NCBI GenBank assembly: GCA_040797825.1
Contig: JBFNEZ010000001.1
Coordinates: forward strand, 1 to 64,000
Direction of reading: 5' to 3'
Origin: Geosporobacter sp040797825
GTDB taxonomy: Bacteria > Bacillota > Clostridia > Peptostreptococcales > Thermotaleaceae
Length of the DNA: 64,000 nucleotides
Positions 34,744-42,664 of this stretch are shown piece by piece (the first letter of the stretch is position 1; the number at the start of each line of letters is the position of its first letter). Under the pieces are notes generated by a model. That model ran no database searches and was not told the DNA's origin. It was given only the letters and a program-made list of their open reading frames with translations. A program made the translations under genes and the position numbers.

Positions 34744-37700
34744 TTAGATTAATTTAGATTTTTCCAATAATTTTTTTACTAGCACTACAGTTTCCGCTCT
34801 TGTGATACTATTCTTTGGAACAAGTAAGTTGTCGGCTCTCCCAGAGATAATCTGTGATTTCACACAGACTGCTGCATTTCTTTTTGCATATTCGGAAATA
34901 GTATCATTGTCCTTAAAGTCTGCCAATAACATTTCCACTTCGCTCCCCCCCATATCTACTTTTAACTCTGTAATGTCCATGGCTTTTGCAATAATTGTCA
35001 TCGCCTGTTCTCTCGTTATTTTATTCATAGGAGCAAATCTATTTTCTCCCACGCCCGAAATTATACCATATTCATAAGCAGTTTCAACAAAGGGCTGATA
35101 CCAATCTGTAACCTTGACATCAACAAATGAGCTTTTACCTGTTTTGGACTTCAATCCCAAAGCTTTAACTACTATTGCTGCAAATTCTGCTCTAGTAATA
35201 TCTCTATCCGGGCCAAAAGTATCATTATTTATACCACTAACTATCATCCTTGCTCCCATGTCATGAATAGCTTCCTTTGCCCAATGGCTTATAGCATCCT
35301 TAAATTCTACGGAGTGCTCTATTGCTGCATAGATACTATTGGTAATGCTTTTGATTCTTACATAATATTCTCCTTCTATTTCTATTATCCTTGTAGGCAC
35401 ATGCCGTATTGTTCCATCGGATTCTACAACAATTCCTGTTGTAATTCTCTTAGGATCAATTCCATCAGGTATATGAATTGTTCTTTCCACATAGGTGTTG
35501 AATCGAGATATAGAAGCTTCCCTGCTATTAAAGATGCCCTTTATGCTAAATTCCACGGGAGGCACTACCACAACAAAGCCACCTTTTTTTGATAAAGCTT
35601 CTATTCGCTTTACACTATCATCGGAACAAGCAGCTATCTTTATCTGTACCTTCATAGCTTCTAAATTACCATTTACTTGAAGTTGATCAGCTGCCGCTTC
35701 TATATCTATCTGCCCAACAGGGATTTTATAAGTACCTATCTCTGTTTTAATCTCAAGAGCAAGTTCTCTATCTGCCATTGCTTTTATTACATCTCCGGTC
35801 AACAGGCAAACAACAACCTCGGATTCTGTATTCAACGCAACACTTATTACATCCTTTTGCTCTTTCGAATTTACATGCTCTAATAGTTTTTTCCTATCAA
35901 AGTCTAGCATGAATATCGATTGATTTCCTTCTTTTGAGGCTGTAATTTTTCCAATGTTTTCTGTTTTTCCATCTAACTGAATATCTACAGTTCTTGAGGA
36001 ACTTTCTTCTATTATAGGAGCCCTACTTCCTTTACTGCCTCCCCCCGATGAATTATTATCCCTTGGTGTGTCACTATCATCCGGTGTGTCACTGTCATCC
36101 GGTGTGTCACTGTGATCAGGAATTTGTGGTGTTAAATGCTTATTGACAAGGTAGCGTATCTCTGAACGGCTTATTCCTCCAAAATTGTCTAGGGCTTCTG
36201 CATACCATCCTATTCCATTTCTACCTGCATCCTTCCAAATTGTTGACACATTGCTGCCACTGGACACATTTTCATGGGTAGAAATTACCCTATCCGTATA
36301 AATGTTTACTTGAAGACTGTCTGTAGAAAGATTTTTTTCTCTTTGAACAAGACCCAAGTCTGCGAAAGGTATTTCAAATTCTTGGTCATGATCCTCAAAC
36401 ATTGCATCCTCTGCGTTATAATCCTGTAGAGAAGGCGAAAAAGTACGGTTTATAATTTTTTGATCTTTTAGACTAAAATGCATTAGACGCATATATCCCA
36501 ATCCACCTTCAGCAAGAGCTTGATAATCAAATAGTATCTGATATACTTTTCGCTCCTTTACTCCGTCGCCATCGTCATCAAAAGCATCTATCCTTGTAAA
36601 GGCATCATGATAATGTCCAGAAAAAACCATACACACATTGGCATTAACTTTTACTACTTCATCATATATTCGTTGAGGAATTTCTCCTAATCCCCCAGTG
36701 GTTAATATATATTCATGGAAATTCAATATCACCTTTCGCTCTGGATATTCCTTTATAACCTGGTTCATCCACTGGATCTCTTCATCCCCAATACCCCAGC
36801 CCATATAGAGCATCATAAAATCAATACCATCAACTGACAATAAATCATAATGTCCACGATTATTTTTATAGCTGCCGCCATACCAAGGATTTTGATTATA
36901 TCTATCTTCTCCAAAATATTTATAGTATTCTGTGTAGTCGCTGGTTTTGTGGTCTACATCATGGTTTCCTGCTAATACGCCATAGGGCAAACCAATCTCA
37001 TCCAACATTTTGTAAGCTGCATCTGCTCTTTCCCACTGTTGAATTTTGTCAGCCTCATCCACAATATCTCCTGTATGGAACAAATATTGGATATTCATTC
37101 TTTCTAGATTGTCTAATATATACTCATGGATATTGATTTGATGCCAGTAATAATCTTCATTATAGTATTGTGTATCGGACTCCCATGCAAAGGTGAAATC
37201 ATAATCCTCTCTAGGCGTATCTTCTGGATGCGTAACAGGGGTTGTGCTTGCTGGCGGCCATAGCTTGCCCGCATATCCTTCAGAATGCTGAACCAACAGA
37301 AGCATTTTAGAATCCTTTACACGACCTTGACTGGGGACATCAGCCTCAAGTACAAAGGACTCTGTATTATCTGCCACATGCTGCCTTATCTTGTCCCACT
37401 TCTCATCAATATAATTGTATACATACATGTTTGTTTTAGCACCTTCATTGCTGGAACCTTCCCATACTATGTTGGCTACAAAAGCTTCTCCTGCTTCAGC
37501 AGGGATTTCAAACTCAAAGAGATAATAAGGGAGTGCATTTTTTGAGGTTTGAGTTATCTGAATACCATCTGTGCTGTTGATACTTTGAACCTGCTCTATA
37601 CCCAACGCTATCTTTTCATCTCTTCTAATATCCAAGGCATCATTGGTGACGCCTTTATAACTCTTAATCGCCTTATCTGTTGGTTGAAATCGATAACCTT

Positions 37701-40700
37701 CCTTAAATTTCACGGTCATAATATCCTCAGTAGGATCACTAACTTTGACTGTCAGGGTTGCATCTTTTTCGCTTATTTCCGCTCCATCATCGGGAGTCAG
37801 AAGAATAGGCCTGTTCGGCTGCTCCACTGGTATATCAAATGCAACTTCATATACAGCCTTATTTCCAACATGATCTTCTGCTATAATCTTTAGTATATGC
37901 TCGCCAGAGGCAAGAAGTATAGAAGAAGTCTCATAGGGAAGGGTAATAATTTCCTCATCTAAAAAAGCCTGTAATTTCTTCACACCTGCAATAGCATCTT
38001 CCGCAGAAGCATGAATACTGAAATTTCCTTTATACTGCTTGGCTTCTATATTTGTAGAAATAACTGGAGCCGTATTATCTATCCTTACAATGCTTTTTAC
38101 TTGGTCGCTTCCCTCTGTGGCAGATATTGTATACTCTCCATCTGGCAGGGTTGTTGTATCCCAGTTATAAGTAAGAGATTTAAAAGAATTGTCTGATAGC
38201 CTAAATTTACAATCAATATAGTCATATTTACCTACACTATCTCCCATCCTAATAACAGTTGTAGGATCTGAAAAACCTTCTGCCCTCAGTTCCTGTCCAT
38301 CGGGGAGAATTAGACGAATATTGCATATATCAAAGTCATCGTTATTTTCATTTAAATCAATCTCAGGTCTTGCTTTTGTTCCTGCATAAACACTGATAGT
38401 TAGTTCCTCACCTTTTATAAAGTACTTGATATCCACAGGCGTACTGATAGTTTCCCATCCAGAATATATCCCATCATCAAAAATATGAAGAATATCCGAT
38501 CCTATCAGAACCCCATTTTTGAAAAAGGTGTCTACCCCAGTGGCCTCAAAAGCAAAAATTGCACTTTTTTCTAATGATGGAAGGGACTGAGCCGTAACAT
38601 CTTGGTCGTTTACTATTAAATGGGCTTCTACAGGATAAATGTCTCCACTGGCTGTAACAGCAACTTCACCTTTCACAATATCTCCATTTATAAGATTGAT
38701 TCTCAAAGAATCCTGGTCTGCCCCTTCTACCATTGCCCGCTGCACGGGAGATGTTTGGATATTATTTCCATCCGAAGCAGTAAAATAGTAGTCATAATAT
38801 TTTTTACCGATATGGTCTACTGATTTAATGGTTCTACCATAACTACCATTAGATCCTTGAATCACATTATATGGAGTATATTCTTCTTGAAGATCACTTT
38901 TTAAATAGAGAACCACTGTCTTTACAAGGCTATCATCTGTTATTTCTGCTTTTATGTCAAAATCTATCCCTGGTGTAATCATAGGCTCTGTTTTGATCTG
39001 AATGACAGGAGCTTCTGTATCAGGCAGAAGATAGACTGGTTGAATAGGTTTTTGTTCGAAAGCTACTGTACCAGGTGTTGCTGATTCTAGACCCGACAGT
39101 CTTTGTACTGTTGGATTATCCAGATCAAATACATACTGAATACCTTGCTTTACCGCTGTATCCTTGGCACCATTCATATTGTAGTAAGCAGCTGACAGAA
39201 CTTTCATGGTATTGGTAGCTATTTTTACAGCTCTGGCACCAGAATTGGCCATTCCAGCAGAAAATATTTTAACAATATCTTGATTTTCTATAAGATTAGT
39301 AGCAAAATATGCGTTGAAATCATCTACTGTGAGATCATCATTGGCCCCATTTATTATCCAAAATACCAGCGTTTTTCCTGGAAGGATCAGGACATCCTCT
39401 GGCACACTTGGCCATAATGTTTCATTCCCATTATCAGGATAGTGATAAACAATTTTATAGTCCTTAAAATTAATAGGCTGATCACTATTATTATAAATTT
39501 CAATAAATTCATAGGCATCGGCACCATTGACATTGGCACTATCTGGTAAAAGCTCTGTGACCAGGAGGACCGGAAGCTTTTGATATTCTTCTCCTACTTG
39601 TATATTCAGAGCTTCTGGCGAAACATACCCTGGTGAAGGCAGCCCAAATTCCTCTAAAATTTCCATTTTGTCAGTTGATAGGGTAGATAGCTTAAAATGA
39701 ATGGGACTATCAGGAGCAGCCTTGCGTGTTGGATAGTAGGCATCCATGATAATATCATTTTGAGCATCAGCAATCCGAATTCCCCTAGCCCCTGTATTTG
39801 CCATGCCATTTTGTCCTATAATCTCTACAAGCTGATAATCGGTTTCTTTGTTGAGTGATAATTCTTTATAAAATTCTTTAAAGTCATCTTCCGTTTTGCT
39901 AAAGCTGTCTACATTTCCGCTGGTATATCTCAGCCAAAATACAGCTGCTTTCCCTGCTTTTATAACGGTATTTTCTGTATAAGTCAGCAATACATTATTC
40001 GTAGCATAATAATAAAATTTAATTCCTTCCTCAGTAAGATTAATATCTTCTTTGGAAGCATTATAAACCTCAAAGTATTCAAAATGATCATCCCCAGCAT
40101 TATCTGGACAAATCTCTGTAATCAGAAGTTTTGGCACTTTGCCTGTTGAAGGTTTATCTAACCCGGGCAGTTCAACAGTTTTTGAAGGAACCTGGGAAGG
40201 GTGAACATATCCTGGGCTTGCATCTGCACTGTCATTTGCCAAAACCATTACTTGTCCACTGACAGGATAACTGTAATCCAATGTAATATCCTCACCATTA
40301 GAGGTACTGTAAAAAGCTTCACAGATAAATTCTCCAATATCGGAAAAAATCCGAAGTGTTCTAGGACCGGTATTGGACATCCCCCCTACAGTAACAGGTG
40401 GTGCAGGGACCCGTACTACTTGATCTTCCCGAATCGATACGCCTTTTCCCTCTGCATAATAGACAAAATCCGTTACAGACAATTTTTCATTTGCTGTATT
40501 TGTAATCCACGCCAGTGCCACTTCCTTAGAACCTATGGTACAATCTGTGCTTATATCCCAATCATATCCCTTACTGCCAGTGTCATAGAGCAGTTTATAA
40601 TCCTTTAAATTAATATTTTGATTTGAATTGTTATATATTTCTATATATTCATATCCGTCAGCTCCATCCACATTAATTGTATTTGGTGCTATTTCCGTGA

Positions 40701-40824
40701 TTAAAAGTCTAGGAAGATCGTTATAATCAATACCTTCCATTGCCAGAGAACAAGAAAGTGGTAGTTGTCCAATTAATAATAAACATACTAGAATGCCACT
40801 CATCCATTTAGAAAGTCCACGCAT
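34744..40824 (-). CDS. 2026-residue S-layer-anchored protein: lamin-tail domains, metallophosphoesterase, three SLH domains
   Basis: A signal peptide (to about residue 30) leads into three lamin-tail domains starting near 36, 231 and 418 (each LLITEI/LLVTEL..., YEYIEIYNNS, INLKDYK). Ig-like and bacterial Big-type sheets follow (~590-1200). A calcineurin-type phosphoesterase spans ~1225-1470, with motifs HTGDIVD, AGNHDVD and SGHYHDA complete for a two-metal centre. A DSDTPD linker near 1569 and three SLH domains (~1838, 1898, 1965-2026) anchor it in the S-layer. It is probably an extracellular nucleotide or phosphodiester hydrolase. No closely matching architecture comes to mind. Confidence 0.88.
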   Translation of the reverse strand: MRGLSKWMSGILVCLLLIGQLPLSCSLAMEGIDYNDLPRLLITEIAPNTINVDGADGYEYIEIYNNSNQNINLKDYKLLYDTGSKGYDWDISTDCTIGSKEVALAWITNTANEKLSVTDFVYYAEGKGVSIREDQVVRVPAPPVTVGGMSNTGPRTLRIFSDIGEFICEAFYSTSNGEDITLDYSYPVSGQVMVLANDSADASPGYVHPSQVPSKTVELPGLDKPSTGKVPKLLITEICPDNAGDDHFEYFEVYNASKEDINLTEEGIKFYYYATNNVLLTYTENTVIKAGKAAVFWLRYTSGNVDSFSKTEDDFKEFYKELSLNKETDYQLVEIIGQNGMANTGARGIRIADAQNDIIMDAYYPTRKAAPDSPIHFKLSTLSTDKMEILEEFGLPSPGYVSPEALNIQVGEEYQKLPVLLVTELLPDSANVNGADAYEFIEIYNNSDQPINFKDYKIVYHYPDNGNETLWPSVPEDVLILPGKTLVFWIINGANDDLTVDDFNAYFATNLIENQDIVKIFSAGMANSGARAVKIATNTMKVLSAAYYNMNGAKDTAVKQGIQYVFDLDNPTVQRLSGLESATPGTVAFEQKPIQPVYLLPDTEAPVIQIKTEPMITPGIDFDIKAEITDDSLVKTVVLYLKSDLQEEYTPYNVIQGSNGSYGRTIKSVDHIGKKYYDYYFTASDGNNIQTSPVQRAMVEGADQDSLRINLINGDIVKGEVAVTASGDIYPVEAHLIVNDQDVTAQSLPSLEKSAIFAFEATGVDTFFKNGVLIGSDILHIFDDGIYSGWETISTPVDIKYFIKGEELTISVYAGTKARPEIDLNENNDDFDICNIRLILPDGQELRAEGFSDPTTVIRMGDSVGKYDYIDCKFRLSDNSFKSLTYNWDTTTLPDGEYTISATEGSDQVKSIVRIDNTAPVISTNIEAKQYKGNFSIHASAEDAIAGVKKLQAFLDEEIITLPYETSSILLASGEHILKIIAEDHVGNKAVYEVAFDIPVEQPNRPILLTPDDGAEISEKDATLTVKVSDPTEDIMTVKFKEGYRFQPTDKAIKSYKGVTNDALDIRRDEKIALGIEQVQSINSTDGIQITQTSKNALPYYLFEFEIPAEAGEAFVANIVWEGSSNEGAKTNMYVYNYIDEKWDKIRQHVADNTESFVLEADVPSQGRVKDSKMLLLVQHSEGYAGKLWPPASTTPVTHPEDTPREDYDFTFAWESDTQYYNEDYYWHQINIHEYILDNLERMNIQYLFHTGDIVDEADKIQQWERADAAYKMLDEIGLPYGVLAGNHDVDHKTSDYTEYYKYFGEDRYNQNPWYGGSYKNNRGHYDLLSVDGIDFMMLYMGWGIGDEEIQWMNQVIKEYPERKVILNFHEYILTTGGLGEIPQRIYDEVVKVNANVCMVFSGHYHDAFTRIDAFDDDGDGVKERKVYQILFDYQALAEGGLGYMRLMHFSLKDQKIINRTFSPSLQDYNAEDAMFEDHDQEFEIPFADLGLVQREKNLSTDSLQVNIYTDRVISTHENVSSGSNVSTIWKDAGRNGIGWYAEALDNFGGISRSEIRYLVNKHLTPQIPDHSDTPDDSDTPDDSDTPRDNNSSGGGSKGSRAPIIEESSSRTVDIQLDGKTENIGKITASKEGNQSIFMLDFDRKKLLEHVNSKEQKDVISVALNTESEVVVCLLTGDVIKAMADRELALEIKTEIGTYKIPVGQIDIEAAADQLQVNGNLEAMKVQIKIAACSDDSVKRIEALSKKGGFVVVVPPVEFSIKGIFNSREASISRFNTYVERTIHIPDGIDPKRITTGIVVESDGTIRHVPTRIIEIEGEYYVRIKSITNSIYAAIEHSVEFKDAISHWAKEAIHDMGARMIVSGINNDTFGPDRDITRAEFAAIVVKALGLKSKTGKSSFVDVKVTDWYQPFVETAYEYGIISGVGENRFAPMNKITREQAMTIIAKAMDITELKVDMGGSEVEMLLADFKDNDTISEYAKRNAAVCVKSQIISGRADNLLVPKNSITRAETVVLVKKLLEKSKLI
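36065..36118. repeat. Three 18-bp tandem repeats in the linker coding region
   Basis: Units 36065-36082, 36083-36100 and 36101-36118 share GGTGTGTCACTRTSATCC-like sequence and encode DSDTPD on the minus strand, the flexible linker before the C-terminal region. Copy number may vary between strains. Confidence 0.85.
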
Positions 40825-41162
40825 GTCTCAATACCCCTTTATCTTTTAAAATTTTGTACTTGCCTGTAAATTGTTTACAGTCTATAACCTCAAAGCCTCT
40901 CTTTCGATTATTTTTCAATCCCTTCTACCACACTCCCTACAAATTTTTTCTTTCTCCATTACCTTTTATTACAAGACTTTTACATTATACAAACTCTGTA
41001 GAAAAATATGATAAATTTTTGTTAATTTTATGCTATTTATTTGTTAATTATTAACATTTAAATTTATATCTATTAATTTTAACCGAATTTTGTTATATTA
41101 TGGATAATAGTGGGTAAGATTAGTACAGTAAATGACTTTTTACTTTATAGGGGGAATACTTA
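40825..41162. other. Divergent intergenic region with a PerR-like palindrome
   Basis: 338 AT-rich bases between the giant surface gene and the rubrerythrin operon. TGTTAATTATTAACA at 41042-41056 is a perfect 7-1-7 palindrome and agrees with the PerR box TTATAATnATTATAA at 10 of 14 positions. PerR controls rubrerythrins in Clostridia, so this is a plausible operator (inference). I cannot place the promoters with confidence. Confidence 0.5.
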
Positions 41163-41606
41163 GTGGCGAATGCAATTAACTTCGAAGGACTTATCAAAGA
41201 AGTAGGACGCTGTTGTCTTACGGAAGATGTCTGTGATTCCTGTTCAAAGGAACAGTGTCTCATCGGCTATTGCAAAAAATCTCTTTCCACTGCCATCAAG
41301 CAGCATAGTGAATTTATTGATGGTGGCTTTGATGCAATACCCTATGCTGATACCAAGGTTTATGATGATGTTGTTTTGGTAGATGTACTAGGATTTCTTT
41401 TAAATCAATGTAAAAACTGCAATCTCTATCATGATGAAGAATGTGTGATTAATATTATCCGTGGAGCATTGGAAGTCATTTTATTAGGCGAATCTCAGGA
41501 CTATAAGGGAAGCTCTTTTATGTATTTAAGTGACATAAAAAGAATCAATCCAGAAATTGCTGAGCAGGTATATGCTGCTTTTCTAAAATGGAAGGGAGGC
41601 AATTAA
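41163..41606 (+). CDS. Cys-rich protein co-transcribed with rubrerythrin
   Basis: 147 residues starting at GTG behind GGGGGAA. Nine cysteines fall in two groups: C17, C18, C24, C27, C32, C37 and C83, C86, C94 (QCKNCNLYHDEEC). They suggest metal or iron-sulfur binding. I do not know the family beyond similar genes found upstream of rubrerythrin in Clostridia. Four bases separate it from the rubrerythrin gene, so a role in oxidative stress defence, perhaps as electron carrier, is inferred from context. Confidence 0.75.
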   Translation: MANAINFEGLIKEVGRCCLTEDVCDSCSKEQCLIGYCKKSLSTAIKQHSEFIDGGFDAIPYADTKVYDDVVLVDVLGFLLNQCKNCNLYHDEECVINIIRGALEVILLGESQDYKGSSFMYLSDIKRINPEIAEQVYAAFLKWKGGN

Positions 41607-41610
41607 ATAG

Positions 41611-42042
41611 ATGGAAAGAATTGATTTAACTACAGAACAAAAAATTGGAGAGACTAAAGACACGCCTTTGGCTCGTGTCGTAAAACAAAATTTTACTGGT
41701 GAAACAAGTGAGGTAGGGATTTATCTTGCTATGGCTCGATTGGCTCAAAGGCAGGGATACCCCGAAATTGCAGAGGTCTTGAAGGGAATCGCTTGGGAGG
41801 AAGCAGAGCACGCAGCCCGTTTTGCCGAGTTAAATGGAATGATTCAAGAGGACCTATTTGATAATATTCGCCAAATGCTAGAGGGCGAAATATTTGCCAA
41901 CAGTGAAAAACAAAAAGCTGCCATTCAAGCTCAAGAGCTTGGCCTACAAGGTGCCAAGGACTATTTTAGTGAATCCGCTAAAGATGAAGGCCGTCACGCC
42001 CGTATGCTGGAAGGCATATTAAATCGATACATACAAGAATAA
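41611..42042 (+). CDS. Rubrerythrin-family diiron protein without rubredoxin domain
   Basis: 143 residues, only the four-helix ferritin-like domain. The ligand set is present: an early Glu in FTGETSEVGIY, EEAEHAARF (ExxH), a Glu in LEGEIFAN and DEGRHARML (ExxH). It lacks the C-terminal rubredoxin Cys pairs, so electrons must come from a partner; the Cys-rich protein just upstream is a candidate. It would reduce peroxide. GGGAGGC precedes the ATG. Confidence 0.9.
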   Translation: MERIDLTTEQKIGETKDTPLARVVKQNFTGETSEVGIYLAMARLAQRQGYPEIAEVLKGIAWEEAEHAARFAELNGMIQEDLFDNIRQMLEGEIFANSEKQKAAIQAQELGLQGAKDYFSESAKDEGRHARMLEGILNRYIQE

Positions 42043-42055
42043 AAATATACAGAAG

Positions 42056-42091
42056 AACCCTTGAAATCTAGATGAATTTCAAGGGTTTTTT
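42056..42091 (+). terminator. Terminator of the rubrerythrin operon
   Basis: 12-nt arms at 42056-42067 and 42076-42087 (AACCCTTGAAAT and complement) followed by TTTTTT. Confidence 0.9.
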
Positions 42092-42122
42092 CAGTTTTTC
42101 CTCACTGAAGTAAGCTGTACCT

Positions 42123-42548
42123 TTACTCCTCCATGTCTTCTAGCTGATCACAGAACTCAGTAAATTTCTTCATGATTGCTTTTTCCTTTTGAATAAATTC
42201 CACCAATTTTTCAATGGCAGCAATGGTAGATGGACTGAGATAATGCTCCATGATCTCAACTTCTTTTTCTCGATCACAATCACTGTTGAGAATAAATAGA
42301 AACTCATGCAAAATGCTGTTTCTTTTTACAAGCAATCTGCCTAAGTTTTTCCCCTGAGGAGTAAGTCGAATACCTTCATGTCTTTGATAATATAGATACT
42401 TCTCACGATGGAGCTTTCTTAAGGCTTTTACTACAGAATGGGAAGATACATTTAAGCCTTGTGAAATATCACGAATCTGAACTTCACTTTTCATTAGGGA
42501 TAGCTGATAGATTTCTTCTATATATTCTCCTAGGCTTGGTGATAACAT
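42123..42548 (-). CDS. DtxR/MntR-family metal-dependent regulator
   Basis: 141 residues. A winged helix (IRDISQGLNVSSHSVVKALRKL, residues ~23-45) is followed by the metal/dimer region with EIMEHYLSPSTI, which resembles the HH..E ligands of MntR. It likely responds to Mn2+ or Fe2+. I start it at ATG 42548, eight bases from GGAGG. The SH3 third domain of DtxR is absent, as in MntR. It is flanked by a REP-like hairpin and the cyanophycin operon. Confidence 0.82.
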   Translation of the reverse strand: MLSPSLGEYIEEIYQLSLMKSEVQIRDISQGLNVSSHSVVKALRKLHREKYLYYQRHEGIRLTPQGKNLGRLLVKRNSILHEFLFILNSDCDREKEVEIMEHYLSPSTIAAIEKLVEFIQKEKAIMKKFTEFCDQLEDMEE

Positions 42549-42577
42549 CTTCATTTCCTCCTCTAATTGAAAAAAAT

Positions 42578-42608
42578 TAGGGACAGCTGTCAAAGGGCTA
42601 TCCCTACA
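42578..42608. repeat. REP-like hairpin ending in CCCTACA
   Basis: TAGGGACAGC (42578-42587) and GCTATCCCTA (42597-42606) pair with one mismatch, followed by CA, giving the same ATCCCTACA 3' edge as the other hairpins here. It also contains the palindrome GACAGCTGTC. Confidence 0.5.
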
Positions 42609-42664
42609 AAATATTCAATAGAAAAGGAGAATATGTGCTGCCACCTATTCTTTTTTATGTTATT

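Noticed and set aside
35263..40608. Many plus-strand open frames of 60-135 codons opposite the giant surface gene
   Set aside because: They lack ribosome sites, have biased shadow composition and lie entirely antisense to a gene with clear domains.
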